A DNA stretch of 64,000 bases from Deinandra increscens subsp. villosa (Eukaryota; Streptophyta; Magnoliopsida; Asterales; Asteraceae): assembly GCA_039602395.1 (NCBI GenBank), contig JBCNJP010000027.1, positions 38,962,486-39,026,485 on the forward strand. Reading direction: 5' to 3'. A program made the position numbers and the translations under genes. Shown piece after piece: positions 21,247-33,290 of the stretch; within the stretch, counting starts at the first letter, position 1; each line of letters begins with the position of its first letter. The notes beneath the pieces are model-generated. The model was given only the letters and a program-made list of their open reading frames with translations, was not told where the DNA came from and did not search any database.

Positions 21247-23239
21247 TAGGTTCAAATGAGAACTATTTTTCATGAGAACTTTTGAGAACTAATCTTAGCC
21301 ACTAATTTAATTAACCTAAACATAAGGGGTTTTTTTAAAGAAAGGGTAAAATTGGAAGTGTACAAAAAACTAGAAAAAACCTTGGCGTGATGTTCATGTT
21401 CAGTTTATGAGAGTTTTCTAGGGCTTTTGAAAACAAACCCAATCAACGATTCACTTCATCATCATGATTCGCTTCATCGTCAAATCCAAATCGGCGATTC
21501 AGGAGCGAGATTCAGACTTACGAGCGGTGATTCAGGATCTAGGGCTTCTACGAGAGGCAAAGGCGAAATCGATTGTATGAGAAGCGACGAAGAAATCGAT
21601 CTATATGGATTCTCAAAACGCAGTAGGGGATTCAAATCTGAAAGAACTTGTTCAACACGAAGCGAAGATTACAAAGACGAAATCAAGAGTTAAAATGATA
21701 AAAGGCAAACAGGTATCGATTAATCATTGGTTTATCTAGTTACATTGAATCTATAAACCTTTAGGGTTATGAACTGATAGTTGTTTACATGATTAACTGA
21801 TGAAATAAAGAAATTACACATGCTTAAATGTTTACACTGATGAAATGATAGATTTACACATGTGTGAGTCATTTGATTATTTACACATATGTAATTGTTA
21901 TGATTAATAAGCTGATAGTTTCTACAATGTTTAAATCATTGTTTTACACATGTGTATGTTATTATTTATACATGTGGATGTAAATGTTTATATTCCTAAA
22001 ATTTATGTTTCACACGGGTTTAATAGTATGATTAACACTTGTGTAAATAATTCATCCATGTGTAAATGTTAAGATTGATGAATTAATAAACTTTCACAGA
22101 GTTTTAAATGTTGAATATACACATGCGTAAATGACTCATGCATTTGTAAAATTTGAGATTGTTTGGAACAAAATAATTACCTAAAATATATATATTTAAT
22201 AAGAAAATATATTTGGAGTTTGTAAAAGTGGAAGGGTTGTTAACCAACGTGGGTAAGCAAATACAAGAATACTGAAGATTGCCCTTTAAATGTTGATGAA
22301 GAATGAGTAAATAATGGTGAGTTAAAGCATATAAATCTCTTTATAAAAATGAGAATTTTATAGCAGTAATAACTTGTGTTTTGTTATAATATCAGTTTCT
22401 GAAACATATGGTACTGCTGAAAGTGAGTTTGAAAATACATCAAGAACAAATTTAATTGTTGAAAGTGACTCCGAAAGGACAGTAAGCAAACAGATGGTGA
22501 TAGAAAAGAAAGATAAATCAAAAGCGCAGAAAGGTATGTCCACAATCACTTAGAAAACCAACTCTTTTATATAAACAGTGAAGTGATTTACACATGTTTA
22601 AATACTGAATTTTAATAAACAGTATCATTGAACAGTGATTTACACATGTACGTGTAAATAAAACCATCTACACGTGTGTAAATAAACTATCTAGACATGT
22701 GTAAATAATGAATTTCATCAACAATAACTTAGAAAACCAACTTTTTTATATAAAACATGAGAAAATCATTGATTTACACATGTGCAAATACAAAATTTCA
22801 ATAAACAGTTTCATTGAACAGTTATTTACACATGTGTAACTAAACTATCTACACATGTGTCAATAATGCGTTTCATCAACAACAACTTAGATAACCAGTC
22901 ACTGATTTACATAGTATAAATAACTGAATGACATGTCTAATAGAGAATTATATACATAACTTGCCCATAAAAATTTGTAAATCAGTCACTGATCTACATA
23001 TGTGTAAATAACTGAATGACATGTCTGATAGAGAATTATATAAATAACATGGAAATTATTTTTGTAAATCAGTCACTGATCTACACATGTGTAAAGAACT
23101 AAATGACAAGTTTGATAGAGAATTATATAAATAACTTTTTATAAACTAGTCACTGATCTACACATGTGTAAAGAACTGAATGACATGTTTGATAGAGAAT
23201 TATATAGATAACTTGGAATTTTTTTATTGATACAGAAGG

Positions 23240-23578
23240 ATATAATAGTCACGTACTTGAGATACGTGGGCAATTGGAAGTGGGCGTCGTTAGATAAAAC
23301 ACAACCAAATAAATTGGTTTTGGATTGGCAGACAACAAAAACACAATTGATTGTGGTGTGTATCAGACGTGTCACATGAATATGTACAATGGAAGCAAAG
23401 TAAAAAGAATGGGATTGTGGATTGAAGAAGGAAAATGCTCGAGGTTATAAGGCACAATTTGAGAAATTTAGAATGAAATTTCTTGTAATGATTGTGCTTT
23501 CAGAAGCAAATGTACGCAAAGAGAATGTGTTGGGAGAATCACTGAAGTATGAGAAAGAAAACAAGGAGAAAAAAGTTT
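23240..23578 (+). pseudogene. Ulp1-like (C48) cysteine peptidase C-terminus, broken
   Basis: After an acceptor-like TTGATACAG the text reads in three successive frames: a segment with WKWASLDKTQPNKLVLDWQ, then DNKNTIDCGVYQTCHMNMY, then FEKFRMKFLVMIVLSEAN up to a stop at 23578. DCGVY with the preceding W...D..N pattern matches the catalytic-Cys region of Ulp1/SENP-type C48 peptidases, and the following R.K...LS pattern is usual at their end in plant transposons. The catalytic His/Asp part upstream was not found. Two frameshifts (about 23325 and 23440) make it non-functional. Ulp1-like genes are known passengers of plant MULEs and CACTA elements. Confidence 0.6.
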
Positions 23579-24240
23579 AGATTGTTATTTTGAAATTGGT
23601 TGTTTCATGATCGTAAACTATGTTACAAACATGTTGTTGAATTTGATTACAAATATGTGCTTAAAACTATGTTAATTTTGTTAATCTATAATTGTTAGAG
23701 ATGTTTGAATCTTTGATCAATATTTAAAGACATGTTAAATAGGTTATTTTTTAAACAAGTATGGTTGCATATTTGACATAAGTATAAGAAAGGTAAAAGC
23801 AGATTTAAGTTGACACAAAGAAAAATACTTCAACGTAAAGGTTAAGTTTTAAATTACTCATGGGTAAATTTGTACTTTGAGATGAGAAAAATAAAAACAA
23901 TCTTGGGGTCATAAATAATATTATACACAGAAACATAAACAAATGGGTAAATCATATATTTATACATGTGTAGATTTCTAAATGACAGATTTACACATGT
24001 GCAAATCATTGACATGCATGGATTTTGACTAATTGGTAATATCATCCTTGTAAATCATTATTTTACACATGTGTAATTTTGCAGCTGTTTAGAAATTAAA
24101 TAATAATAAATGCAAATCAACAAATAAAGAAAAACAAAAATGTAATTACTATTTAGAAAAATTGAAAAGATAGCTTATAAACATATAAAATATAGACTAT
24201 TTCAAGAATTAAATTCAAACAAAACAAAAATATGAAAATC

Positions 24241-24410
24241 TTAATCACTAAGATGATCCTCATTATCACTAGCACCAACATCATCGCTAAAATCATCTTT
24301 ATCACTTTCGTCTTCTTTGTTTCCTTTGTAAGTACAAATTCTGGAATCATGATATGCTAATTTGCCACATTTCTTGCATCTTCTCTTCTTCCTTTTAGCT
24401 TTAATCACTA
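24241..24410 (-). pseudogene. C-terminal exon with zinc knuckle, FRS/MULE-like
   Basis: On - an exon after CTTAG encodes KAKRKKRRCKKCGKLAYHD, SRICTYKGNKEDESDKDD and an acidic tail ending HLSD at the stop (24241). C..C.....H....C is close to a zinc knuckle and resembles the tail of FAR1-related MULE transposases. The rest of such a gene was not found upstream on -, where the sequence is intron-like repeats. Confidence 0.5.
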
Positions 24411-25741
24411 AGAACTAAAGTCGGAGGCGATAAAATCTTGTTTTTACCTTGAACACTGAACTTGACATATGATTCTGAATAAACTATATCTGCAATTAAA
24501 GATAAGTAATTCAATGAATACATGAATATTAACTAAGAACATAAATTTACACATGTGTAAAAGATGTATTTTTCAACAATGATAGTAACAACTGAACTGT
24601 AATATCAAATTGACTGTATAATTAAAACTAGTAATTCAATGATTGAAGAATTTTGGGAAATCAGATCATAAATACATAAGAACCATGTAAATAAGAAAAT
24701 CCAAACAAAAACGCACTAAATCAAGTCGATTAAACTACAATTCAGAAAGCAAACAAAAGATCAAGTAAACTATATCTGCAATTAAAGAAAAACAATTCAA
24801 TGAATGCATAAAGATCGACTATAAACATAAATTTACACATGTGTAAAAGATGTCCTTTTCAACAATGATGATAACAGCTGAACAGTACTATCAAACTGGT
24901 TGTATAATTAAACTAATATTTTGGGAAATCAGATCATAAAATACATAAGAGCCCATGTAAATAAGAAAACATAAACAAAAACACACTAAATTAAGTCGAT
25001 TAAACTACAATTCGGAAAACAGTTGCGAAAGATCATGTAAACCATATATGCAATTAAAGAAAAGCAGTTCAAAGAATACATGAACATCAACAAATAATAT
25101 AAATCTACGCATGTGTAAAAGATGTATTTTCAACAATAATGGTAACAAAAATGATGGTAACAAATGAACAGTAATAATAAACTGATTGTATAACTAAAGC
25201 TAATAGTTCAGATCATAAATACATAGAAACCCTCCCTTTAAATAAGAAAATCCAAAAAATTGAATGACGAATCAAATAGCAGCGTTCAATTTAGAAAACA
25301 GAATCGAAAGATCAAGTAAATTGAATGACGAATCAAATAGCAGCGTTCAATTTCAGTTGAGTAACTACAAAATTGAAGAACAAGAAGCTAAAATCGAGTA
25401 GTGAGCTTCAAGGGTTTTACCTGATGATCGAATCAATTAGATGTAGAAGCTGGACAACGATGATGATGTAGGTAGATCGAGATGCATGAACGACGATGGA
25501 GGCGGAAATTTTGATGAAAGCGGATGAAAATTTTGATGGGGACGATGCGTGATCTGGATGAGTGAGGGGGGACAATGTTAGGGCTGAGTGTGGAGCGAAC
25601 GATGTATATGATACAGGGATGAGGGACGAGTGTTGTGATACCTAAAATACCCTTGGAAGGATAAGGGAAGGAATAAAAAACTTATGGCTGAGATTAGTTC
25701 TTTTTAGTTCTCAAACCCAATTGGTTCTCAAATGATCCTCT

Positions 25742-25776
<35 letters not shown>

Positions 25777-25779
<3 letters not shown>

Positions 25780-26692
25780 GTCGGATCAAATGCGGCAGGA
25801 GCATTTGCCTAAGTCCGGTGCGGCCAAATCTGGATCACTAGATCAATTTGATGGATGGATAAGATTAAAAGAGATGAGAGAGAAGGAGTGGAGGAATCTT
25901 AAAGCTTGAAGGGTAAATGTGGAAAACAATATTTATTCAAGTTCCCCCTCAATTTTTAAACGACCATAACTTTTTCATACGACGTTATTTTTGAAAACGA
26001 ATTTCACCATATTTCTAGTCGTGATTTTGTCTTTAATTTGAGACTAGGTTAGCTTGATTTGGAGAAAAAAAAAATTCACGTTTTTTACGACGCTGGTCTG
26101 TGCTGGCTGTGCTGGTGGATTTGTGCTGGCTGTGCTGGTCTGTGCTGGCTGTGCTGGTGGATTTGTGCTGGCTGTGCTGGTCTGTGCTGGCTGTGCTGGT
26201 CTGTGCTGGCTGTGCTGGTGGAATTGTGCTCTTGTGCTGGTAGACTGGTCTTTCAGCGCTGGTCTATGCTGGTATGTGTTCTGCTATGCTGGTGTACAAT
26301 GTCAATGTTTTTTTTAAAAATTAAAAAAAAGATGTCTACGCTTCGAATTAAAATCTGAAAATTTTTAGGACCCTAAATCGCAGCTAGTACTACCCAAAAA
26401 TTAAAAAAAAAAAAAAAAAAAAACTAGAAAAAACCCGGTTAAAACGTCAAAAAAAAAAGTTTCTTCAAATCGAGCAAACCTAGTCTCAAATTAAAGATAA
26501 AATCACGACTAGAATTATGGTGAAATTCGTTTTCGAAAATAACGTCGTATGAAAAAGTTATGATCGTTTTAAAAACTGGGGGAACTTGAATAACTACCAA
26601 ATATACCACATATGGGGAGAAATCTGGACATTCCTAATATGCCCCTGTGTGTACCGGATGTAGGCAACTTTGCCTGATGCACGGGAACCTTC

Positions 26693-26695
<3 letters not shown>
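25777..26695. mobile_element. Family G element, 0.92 kb
   Basis: Ends TAGGGGTCGGATCAAATGCG and the complement of TAGAGGAAGGTTCCCGTGCA, between TA tracts. It carries the inverted block CATAACTTTTTCATACGACG...TTTCACCAT at 25965 and its complement near 26510-26570. The centre holds a short minisatellite (26095-26240). Confidence 0.7.
26095..26240. repeat. GTGCTGGCTGTGCTGGT minisatellite
   Basis: GTGCTGG units alternate with CT and GGATTT spacers for about 145 bases. The long ORFs over it (Leu/Cys/Ala/Gly repeats) are by-products. Confidence 0.85.
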
Positions 26696-26742
<47 letters not shown>

Positions 26743-26750
<8 letters not shown>

Positions 26751-27533
26751 TTGTGAAGTCCACAGCACCAACCAGAATCAAGTGGAACCAACAAGGATGC
26801 CCCCTGGTGCATTGCTTTGCTTTAGCCAGGCTATTACAAAACAAAATAGCCCCATTAAAACCCAATTCTTCCATTTCAGAGTATGGTTTTCCTCTTGAAC
26901 ACTAGCACATGTACACCAAAGAAGCCACGCATAGAAGACTTGTACACTTGTATACAAAATCCACCAATAAAAAACACGTATCCTCGACAGCATAAGGCCT
27001 CCTGCCCCTCATTTATAAATTTTTTCAGTCTGCACACATGCACTCACCCATTTACTTTCACCTTGAATGCAGGATGAGACATAGCAGGCCAAAGATGAGG
27101 GATCTCCAAATATATCATAAGACTTCCTAAGAACATACCCAGAAGAACCATTCCACCCAACACAAGCTATAGACCTTTATTTATTTTCAATCCTTCTACA
27201 CCACTACAAATAGCCTTACAAGGAACAAACTTAAAGTCTGTTTTGGCGAATGCTAATTGAAATGCAAGTGTATTATTATTTGATAAGGATGCGAGCTGAG
27301 CTACAAGGTACGGAGTTAAACGATACAACATTATTTACAATTCAAATGCAAGAAATTTAAGAATAAATATAAAATGAAGCTTACTCCACATGAGTACTAT
27401 ATGATAGACACCAACTATTCAGAAACTAATTTAGATCCTACAACATAGCCGTAAAAAAGAGACTTCAGATCACGTACCTTCACAAGTTGTCATGAAACAA
27501 ACTCCTAGAAGACCAAAAAACCCCTGAAATGTC
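26743..27533. other. 3' flank of the unknown-function gene, no gene seen
   Basis: Ordinary AT-rich sequence with no repeat of note. It probably contains the 3' UTR of the minus-strand gene ending at 27534. Confidence 0.5.
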
Positions 27534-30299
27534 TTAAATTCGTGCGAAAATCCTATTCAAGCCAAGCAACCTGCCCTTATTCCAAGATTTTGCACCAGAA
27601 TTTTCAAGCTGTGGGTCCTGTCTGGGTGCGTTATTGATTGTAGCTTGAGACGCGAGGTAAGATAAAGACTGCACCCAAGAAACAAGTGCTGGTTTGCGTG
27701 TAACATCATCTGAATCAGACACTTGAGCATATAGGTCATTTAGTACCATGTTTTGACCATCTTCTGGCAGTTGCACAACCAACTGTGCCAGCAGCTTCAT
27801 TAAACTTGGCAACACCTGCAGTCATTTGGACCATAAAGGTCAAAACTGAAGTCATCTTGACCACAAAAGTCAGAGCTGAAAAAAAAAAGAGTAATTTCTG
27901 AAGGATTACCTGTATATCGACCAATGAGAGAAGTCTAAGTAGTAAATCTAGAAGCTTCTTGCAGGGCTCCAGCTCATCATGCAATTCTTTCCATTCACTG
28001 CATAGGCTTCCAGCCTTCTCCACAAGACTGTGAACACAGTAAAAGATTGAAGGACTTCCAGCTGGAAGATACCGAACCAAAGCAGCAACACCAGAAGCCA
28101 TTCCTTCAAACAGGGTTACGTCCGGATATCCCTGCCATTTAAAAAAATATATATAAAAAAGTGGCAGGTGGTTATAAGTAATTTTAGTTTAGATACCTCT
28201 AATGATCTCTGCATGTAATAGTAAACAAGCTGCTCTTTCAATAAAACTCGTTCGCTATCATCATCTTTCCCAGAAGATATGAAAGCCACAAACGTTGAAT
28301 GCGAGGCTCGAGTCACTTTCCCATTTGGGTGTCCCATGTATCTAGTATAGATTATGTTAAGTAATGGATCTATGAGTAACTATCACTGTCTATATAATAT
28401 GAACCAAAATAACATTTGTTTTTAATAATGTATTAGAAATCGGGATACAAAAAAAGAATTGGAGCCACAGTCTTTCTGAACACTGAAGTTGGTATGCATT
28501 CTGCACAAGTCGGAATCACACGCAAATAAAATAAGATTCTGGAAGTCTGCATTTCGTCTTTAGACCACGTAAACTCCATTTTGTTTGAAGATACTATAAA
28601 GCAACAAAAAACAATATTAAATTAGTAGTTAAGAATCACATTGAAATATAATATTTTATTGTAAAGATGTAATACCATGAAGTTTGGTCAAATCACCATA
28701 TGAAGGTATGGATTCAACAAAAGAAACACAAGCCATATGGTCTTCTTGAACGCTACCAGCAACAGCCCTAATTGTATCCATGTATTCAGACAATCTCATC
28801 CGTCGAAAATACTCCAAACAAGAAAATGAAATTAGTATCTTTACTGATATATCCAGCTGGATTTCTCTAGGAACATCTGGGACTAACTTCTGTTTAGTGA
28901 CGGCCAAAGCAAAGAAGACGACCATAAGAAACGCAGGTTCTGTTATTTTTTCCAAATCTTGAATTAACTCTTCATTTTTCCCTTGAAGCATCAAAGCCAC
29001 CTGGCGATGCGACATGTAAACATCTTGACAGAAGTCCCATATAAGATTCTCCACTTTTGTTTTACTACCTTCATTGGCTTGAGCATATTGTTTGCAGAAA
29101 ACACCAGTAATCACTCCTGCTTCCTTAAAAATGACACTTTGCAAATGTTCTTTAACTTCATGTAACCCGATGTTACTATAATTGGCATGAACCTCAAGAA
29201 TCTTTGAATGAAATCGCCTTAAAGGAAAGATTTCAGTCAGCATCGCTGAAGCAAGACAAAGAAGAAAAGAATCCCTAGAGATAACATCACCACTTCGAGC
29301 TAAAGCTAATGATATACATTGAAACAGAATACCATCTTTGACTTCCCTTACATTTTTAGAAATCAAATCATGAGCAACGATTTCAATTCGTTTTTCAGCA
29401 GAACTTCTTAATTCCATTAGACCAGAAGATATGGACCTATTGGAGGACCGCAAGGCTCCTGCTGCACCCATGACAACAGAAAACGGGGCATATCGTGCGT
29501 TGGAAGCTTCTAAAATCTCTCGTGAGAAAGTATTAATTTTCTCAAATGACTGTGATTGGATACAGTTATAAAGAACCCACTCAACAAGATGCAATACCAT
29601 TAAACCATGTAACACACTACCAGAGGGCCCGCCTTCTTTATTCCAAATTCCAAAAAGTGAATCAAGAATTCGAATGAAATGAATACTCCCACATGAAGAT
29701 AAAGCATAACCCATTCCAGCAAGTATGCTAGAGACAAGATCATCAAACAAAGAAACCAACTTGTAATCTTCTTCAAGTAGTTTGCAAAACAAATCCAAAC
29801 ATTGTTTTCTTGTGTCTTCAGATGTAGAGGGCACAAAAGTAAAAGCACCAAGAAGAAGAATCCCTTCGGTGAAGAACATGGCGCTCTTATTGGTGACAGA
29901 TTGAGATGAAAATAGTTGAAAGAGGACGTTTATGGAAGAATTAATAAGTACAATAGAAGGTTTAGATGATTTTCTAACCCACACATATAAAAGCCTGAGT
30001 AAAAGTGGATATGATTCAGAAGGTAAAGATAGGTATGATGCTGATAGAATAGAAATTACAAGTTTAACTTGTGGATCTGCAACATAAAGAGATATTCCAG
30101 CATTTATTAGGGTTTGTAAAGAATGGTATTGTTGTTGGGAGAATGATTTTTGGTTGAGTGATTCCCTAAGATCAGCCCATGCTTGGATGATGGCTCGAGC
30201 TGATTGAGGTGTAGATTGTGTAGCGTTAGTATTGTTAATAATTCCGCTGGTTGTTTTAAGCCATTCTTCAAGGAAAAATGTCTGACCTTGTTTTGCCAT
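27534..30299 (-). CDS. Conserved plant protein of unknown function, 805 aa, five exons
   Basis: Exons on -: 30299-28676, 28593-28449, 28341-28197, 28131-27910 and 27815-27534. All junctions use GT/AG and the phases agree (1, 2, 0, 0), giving 805 codons with no break. The protein starts MAKQGQTFFLEEWLKTTSGI and is largely alpha-helical, with many Leu/Ser helices suggestive of an ARM/HEAT-like scaffold. I see no catalytic motif, signal peptide or clear membrane segment. It resembles a single-copy plant family of about 800 aa (I recall an Arabidopsis member, AT1G73970, annotated only as unknown; not checked). The exon sequence is transposon-free and intact, unlike its surroundings. Confidence 0.85.
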
Positions 30300-31970
30300 T
30301 TGACCTACATTTTATAACTGAAACTGTCAAATTGATATGTAATGGTATAACCTGATTCGATTACACACACAGGTAACATGGTAATAAACTAAGGTGCTGT
30401 TAAACATTCGTCCCTAGTTAGTGATCTCTGATTCAGAATCATGGCATTATGATAGCATACATCTTGATCCTTTTGGTGTTAACTAAGCAAGCAAGCAAGC
30501 AAGCAAGAATTTTACAGATAAGCATTAGTTTTTTCAAGTAGACCTGGCAAAATGGGCGGGTCGGGATGGACAGGGTGGTGGTTCAAAACAGGTTTGGGTC
30601 AAAATGGGTTCGGTTCAAGACAAGCCAATTTAAAAAGATCATTTTGGTTCAGGTCAGAACAGGTTTGGGTCAAAACGGGCCATATTAAAAAAATATCATT
30701 TTTGTTGGAATACTTTTGGAATCACCCAAAGAACAGATCTATGAAATGCCGACCGGCGGTGCTCTGCCATCATGAGAGAAGGGCCAAAAAGATTTTCAAC
30801 TTTTTGTACTGAATGAGTATTCAAAATTCTATGATCAGTTGGAGAAATCAATAAGATATTCAAATTTCCAATTTGTGTCAACATGTATTACAAGAATAAT
30901 ATCAATTTAGCAGCAAGAAAGTCAAACTGAGACAGGTGCTAAGAAACCATAAAGTCAAAATCAAGAAGCCTGAATCAATAAACCAAGGAGGCCAACAATG
31001 TTCATAAATTACGAATAATTTACATATGCTTCTTTTTCCTTATCATGAATCCACCTCTTTAAAAATAAATACATGGGATTGGAGCAACATGAGTAGAACA
31101 TTTGAAGTGAATGAGCTCTAATTCCTATTCCACATATCAAATTCTATGCTCCCAAACAATACGTTGAACAAATCTTTTAATTTCCTTAGAAAGTTATAAA
31201 TCATAAACCACCTATCTTTCATGTTTTCCATACAACTTGTAATATACCTCACTCTAGGCATTTCTTTCTTCAAGAATCCTGAACAATAACTCTAATGATT
31301 CCACAAAATTCTAACACACATATTTGACAACCAGCACCACAATCACATTTCAGAGTGAGAATCAAATTAATCTAATATAGTTTGTGTTGTCAAAATCAAA
31401 CTCAAGACAAAAGGTTGTGATTTGAGGCATATTCACAAATTGGGAAGGGCAGCAATCAATCAATCAAAGGGTTAAGGAGGGAGGGACTTGCGTTACAAAT
31501 TGTGGGGAGCGGAAATAGAAGTTGTACCTTACAAATTGTTGTCGAGAGAAATAAAAAACACAGCAGCAGCAGCTAGACGACTTCTTCTTCTTCTTTTTCA
31601 ATCACGGGGGTATTCGGGATTGCTCAAAGAGACCATAAGCCGTATGCTTATTATAAAGAGAAACAGAAACAGAGAGGAAGATAGATAATCAATCAGTTCA
31701 CTACTGAAACAAGCTTATTTCACTCTTGGGGGTGGATGGCCATATAAACCCTAACTAACTGGCAATAATAAAATCAAATCAAAATCGTTCAACTTAAACA
31801 GCGAATCTTGCTTCAAACTCTGTTAATTAATAATTAGTATGTATGAATGGATACTCATAATCCATGGTCTTCGCCTGCGCTTGGAAAAGACCCCTCCCTA
31901 GTTCTATCTATACTTCTCCTCGAGTATTATCTCAATACCAGAACACACCAGACGATTGTTATTCTTTGTT
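30300..31970. other. Intergenic region upstream of the minus-strand gene
   Basis: Contains (AAGC)5 near 30485-30506 and a MITE-like segment rich in GGTTTGGGTCAAAA at 30545-30690. A CTTCTTCTTCTTC/GCAGCAGCAGC stretch at 31560-31600 could belong to a 5' leader of the minus-strand gene. No ORF is convincing. Confidence 0.4.
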
Positions 31971-31974
31971 TTTG

Positions 31975-33290
31975 TATTAAAACATGTTTACCAAACTATT
32001 TAAAAATGACTTATTTTAGCTTTTTAAAAAGTTAATAAGTTAAAATTTATGTTTGTGTAGAGCAAAAGTACTTTTCAAATAATTTTTAAAAAATAAGGTT
32101 TATGTATTATTTTAAAAGTTAAAAAATCTTGGCTTTTGAAACTTTATTTGGTTTTTTTTTAAATTACTAATATACCCTTATTAAACCTTATAATCACATA
32201 ATCTCTTTTTATTCATTTTACATATGAAATAAGTAAACTCACTATAAAATTTAATCCAAACATTTTTTTTAAAAACTCCTCTTCAAAAAGTCATAAATTA
32301 AGCCTCATTCTATTTCTATTGGCACCCAAAAAAATTTCTTCATACACCCTCCTCAACCGTCCCATATAGGCTTATCCGTGGCATATAACCCACGAACCGC
32401 CCCATTGAGGCCTATCCATGGCATCTTACCCACCAACTGCAATTAATGCAGTTAAATTTTACCCCCACCATTTTTTATAAACCTTCATAACTTTAACATA
32501 CGACATTATTTTTCAAAAAAAAAAACTACACCATAAAAATAAGCGTTTTTTTATTTTTCAAACGCGTATAGTGTTGCTATATAAAAATTAGTTTTTTAAA
32601 CTCTTTCGATTGTATCAATTTTACTACAATGTGTGAGTTGTAGTAATGTTATTTTTTTTACTCTTTCGATTGTATCAATATTATGATAAACACCAAAATG
32701 AAAAAAAAGTACTAAACGTGGAGATCGAACCGTTGCGTTGAGGCCTCCACGTGGCTTAAAAATACAAAACGTGGAGATCGAACCGTTGTGTTTAGGCCTC
32801 CACGTGGCTTAAAAAATTTAATTTTAATATATATCAATACTATACGCGTTTGAAATATAAAAAACGCTTATTTTTATGGTGTAATTTTTTTTAAAATAAT
32901 GTCGTATGTGAAAGTTATGAAGGTTCTAAAAAAATGGGGGGTGAATCGAACCGTTGCGTTGAGGCCTCCACGTGGCTTAAAAAATCTAATTTTAATATAT
33001 ATTAACACTATACAAGTTTGAAAGATAAAAAAACGTTTGTTTTTATGGTGTAATTTTTTTAAAAAAAAATAATGTCGTATGTGAAAGTTGTGAAGGTTTT
33101 TAAAAAATGGGGGGGTGAATTTCAGTGCATTAATTGCAGTTGATGGGTAAGATGCCACGGATAGGCTCAATGGGGCGTCTGGGGGTGGTGCAAGGAAAAA
33201 AGTGTTTGAGTGTAGATAGCAGGACCCTAAATTAATAAGCACTTTTTTCACTCAAATAATCACTCACAAACATACCTTTAAAAATCTGAC
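31975..33290. mobile_element. MITE-like element interrupted by a second foldback element
   Basis: The outer part (to about 32307 and from about 33228) resembles 15747-16115, with CAAACATACC at its right end. The inner element (about 32310-33228) has GGCATCTTACCCACCAACTG near 32423 returning as its complement near 33140, and the CTTCATAAC...CATACGAC...ACACCATAAAA block at 32485 with two inverted copies (about 32870 and 33050). Three copies of a GATCGAACCGTTG...CCTCCACGTGGCTTA unit (about 32720, 32770, 32945) lie between. Confidence 0.55.

Larger units (their letters stand above)
21243..25744. mobile_element. Element H: 4.5-kb relative of family A with coding remnants
   Basis: Both ends match the 180-bp family A: TAGGGTTAGGTTCAAATGAG on the left and the complement of TAGGGAGAGGATCATTTGAG on the right, between TA tracts. 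The interior has many TTTACACATGTGTAAA palindromes, tandem repeats of about 75 bp (about 22890-23215) and about 290 bp (about 24540-25110), a broken Ulp1-like end on + and a zinc-knuckle exon on -. A possible + strand first exon is 21605-21712 (MDSQNAVGDSNLKELVQ, donor CAG|GTATCG), and another open segment near 22396-22533 ends AAAG|GTATGT. Confidence 0.7.

Noticed and set aside
26054..26358. Cys/Leu/Ala-rich repeat proteins
   Set aside because: Produced by the GTGCTGG minisatellite in element G; there is no start context or conservation.
32874..33251. 125-codon minus-strand ORF
   Set aside because: Runs through inverted repeats of a foldback element and has no protein-like character.
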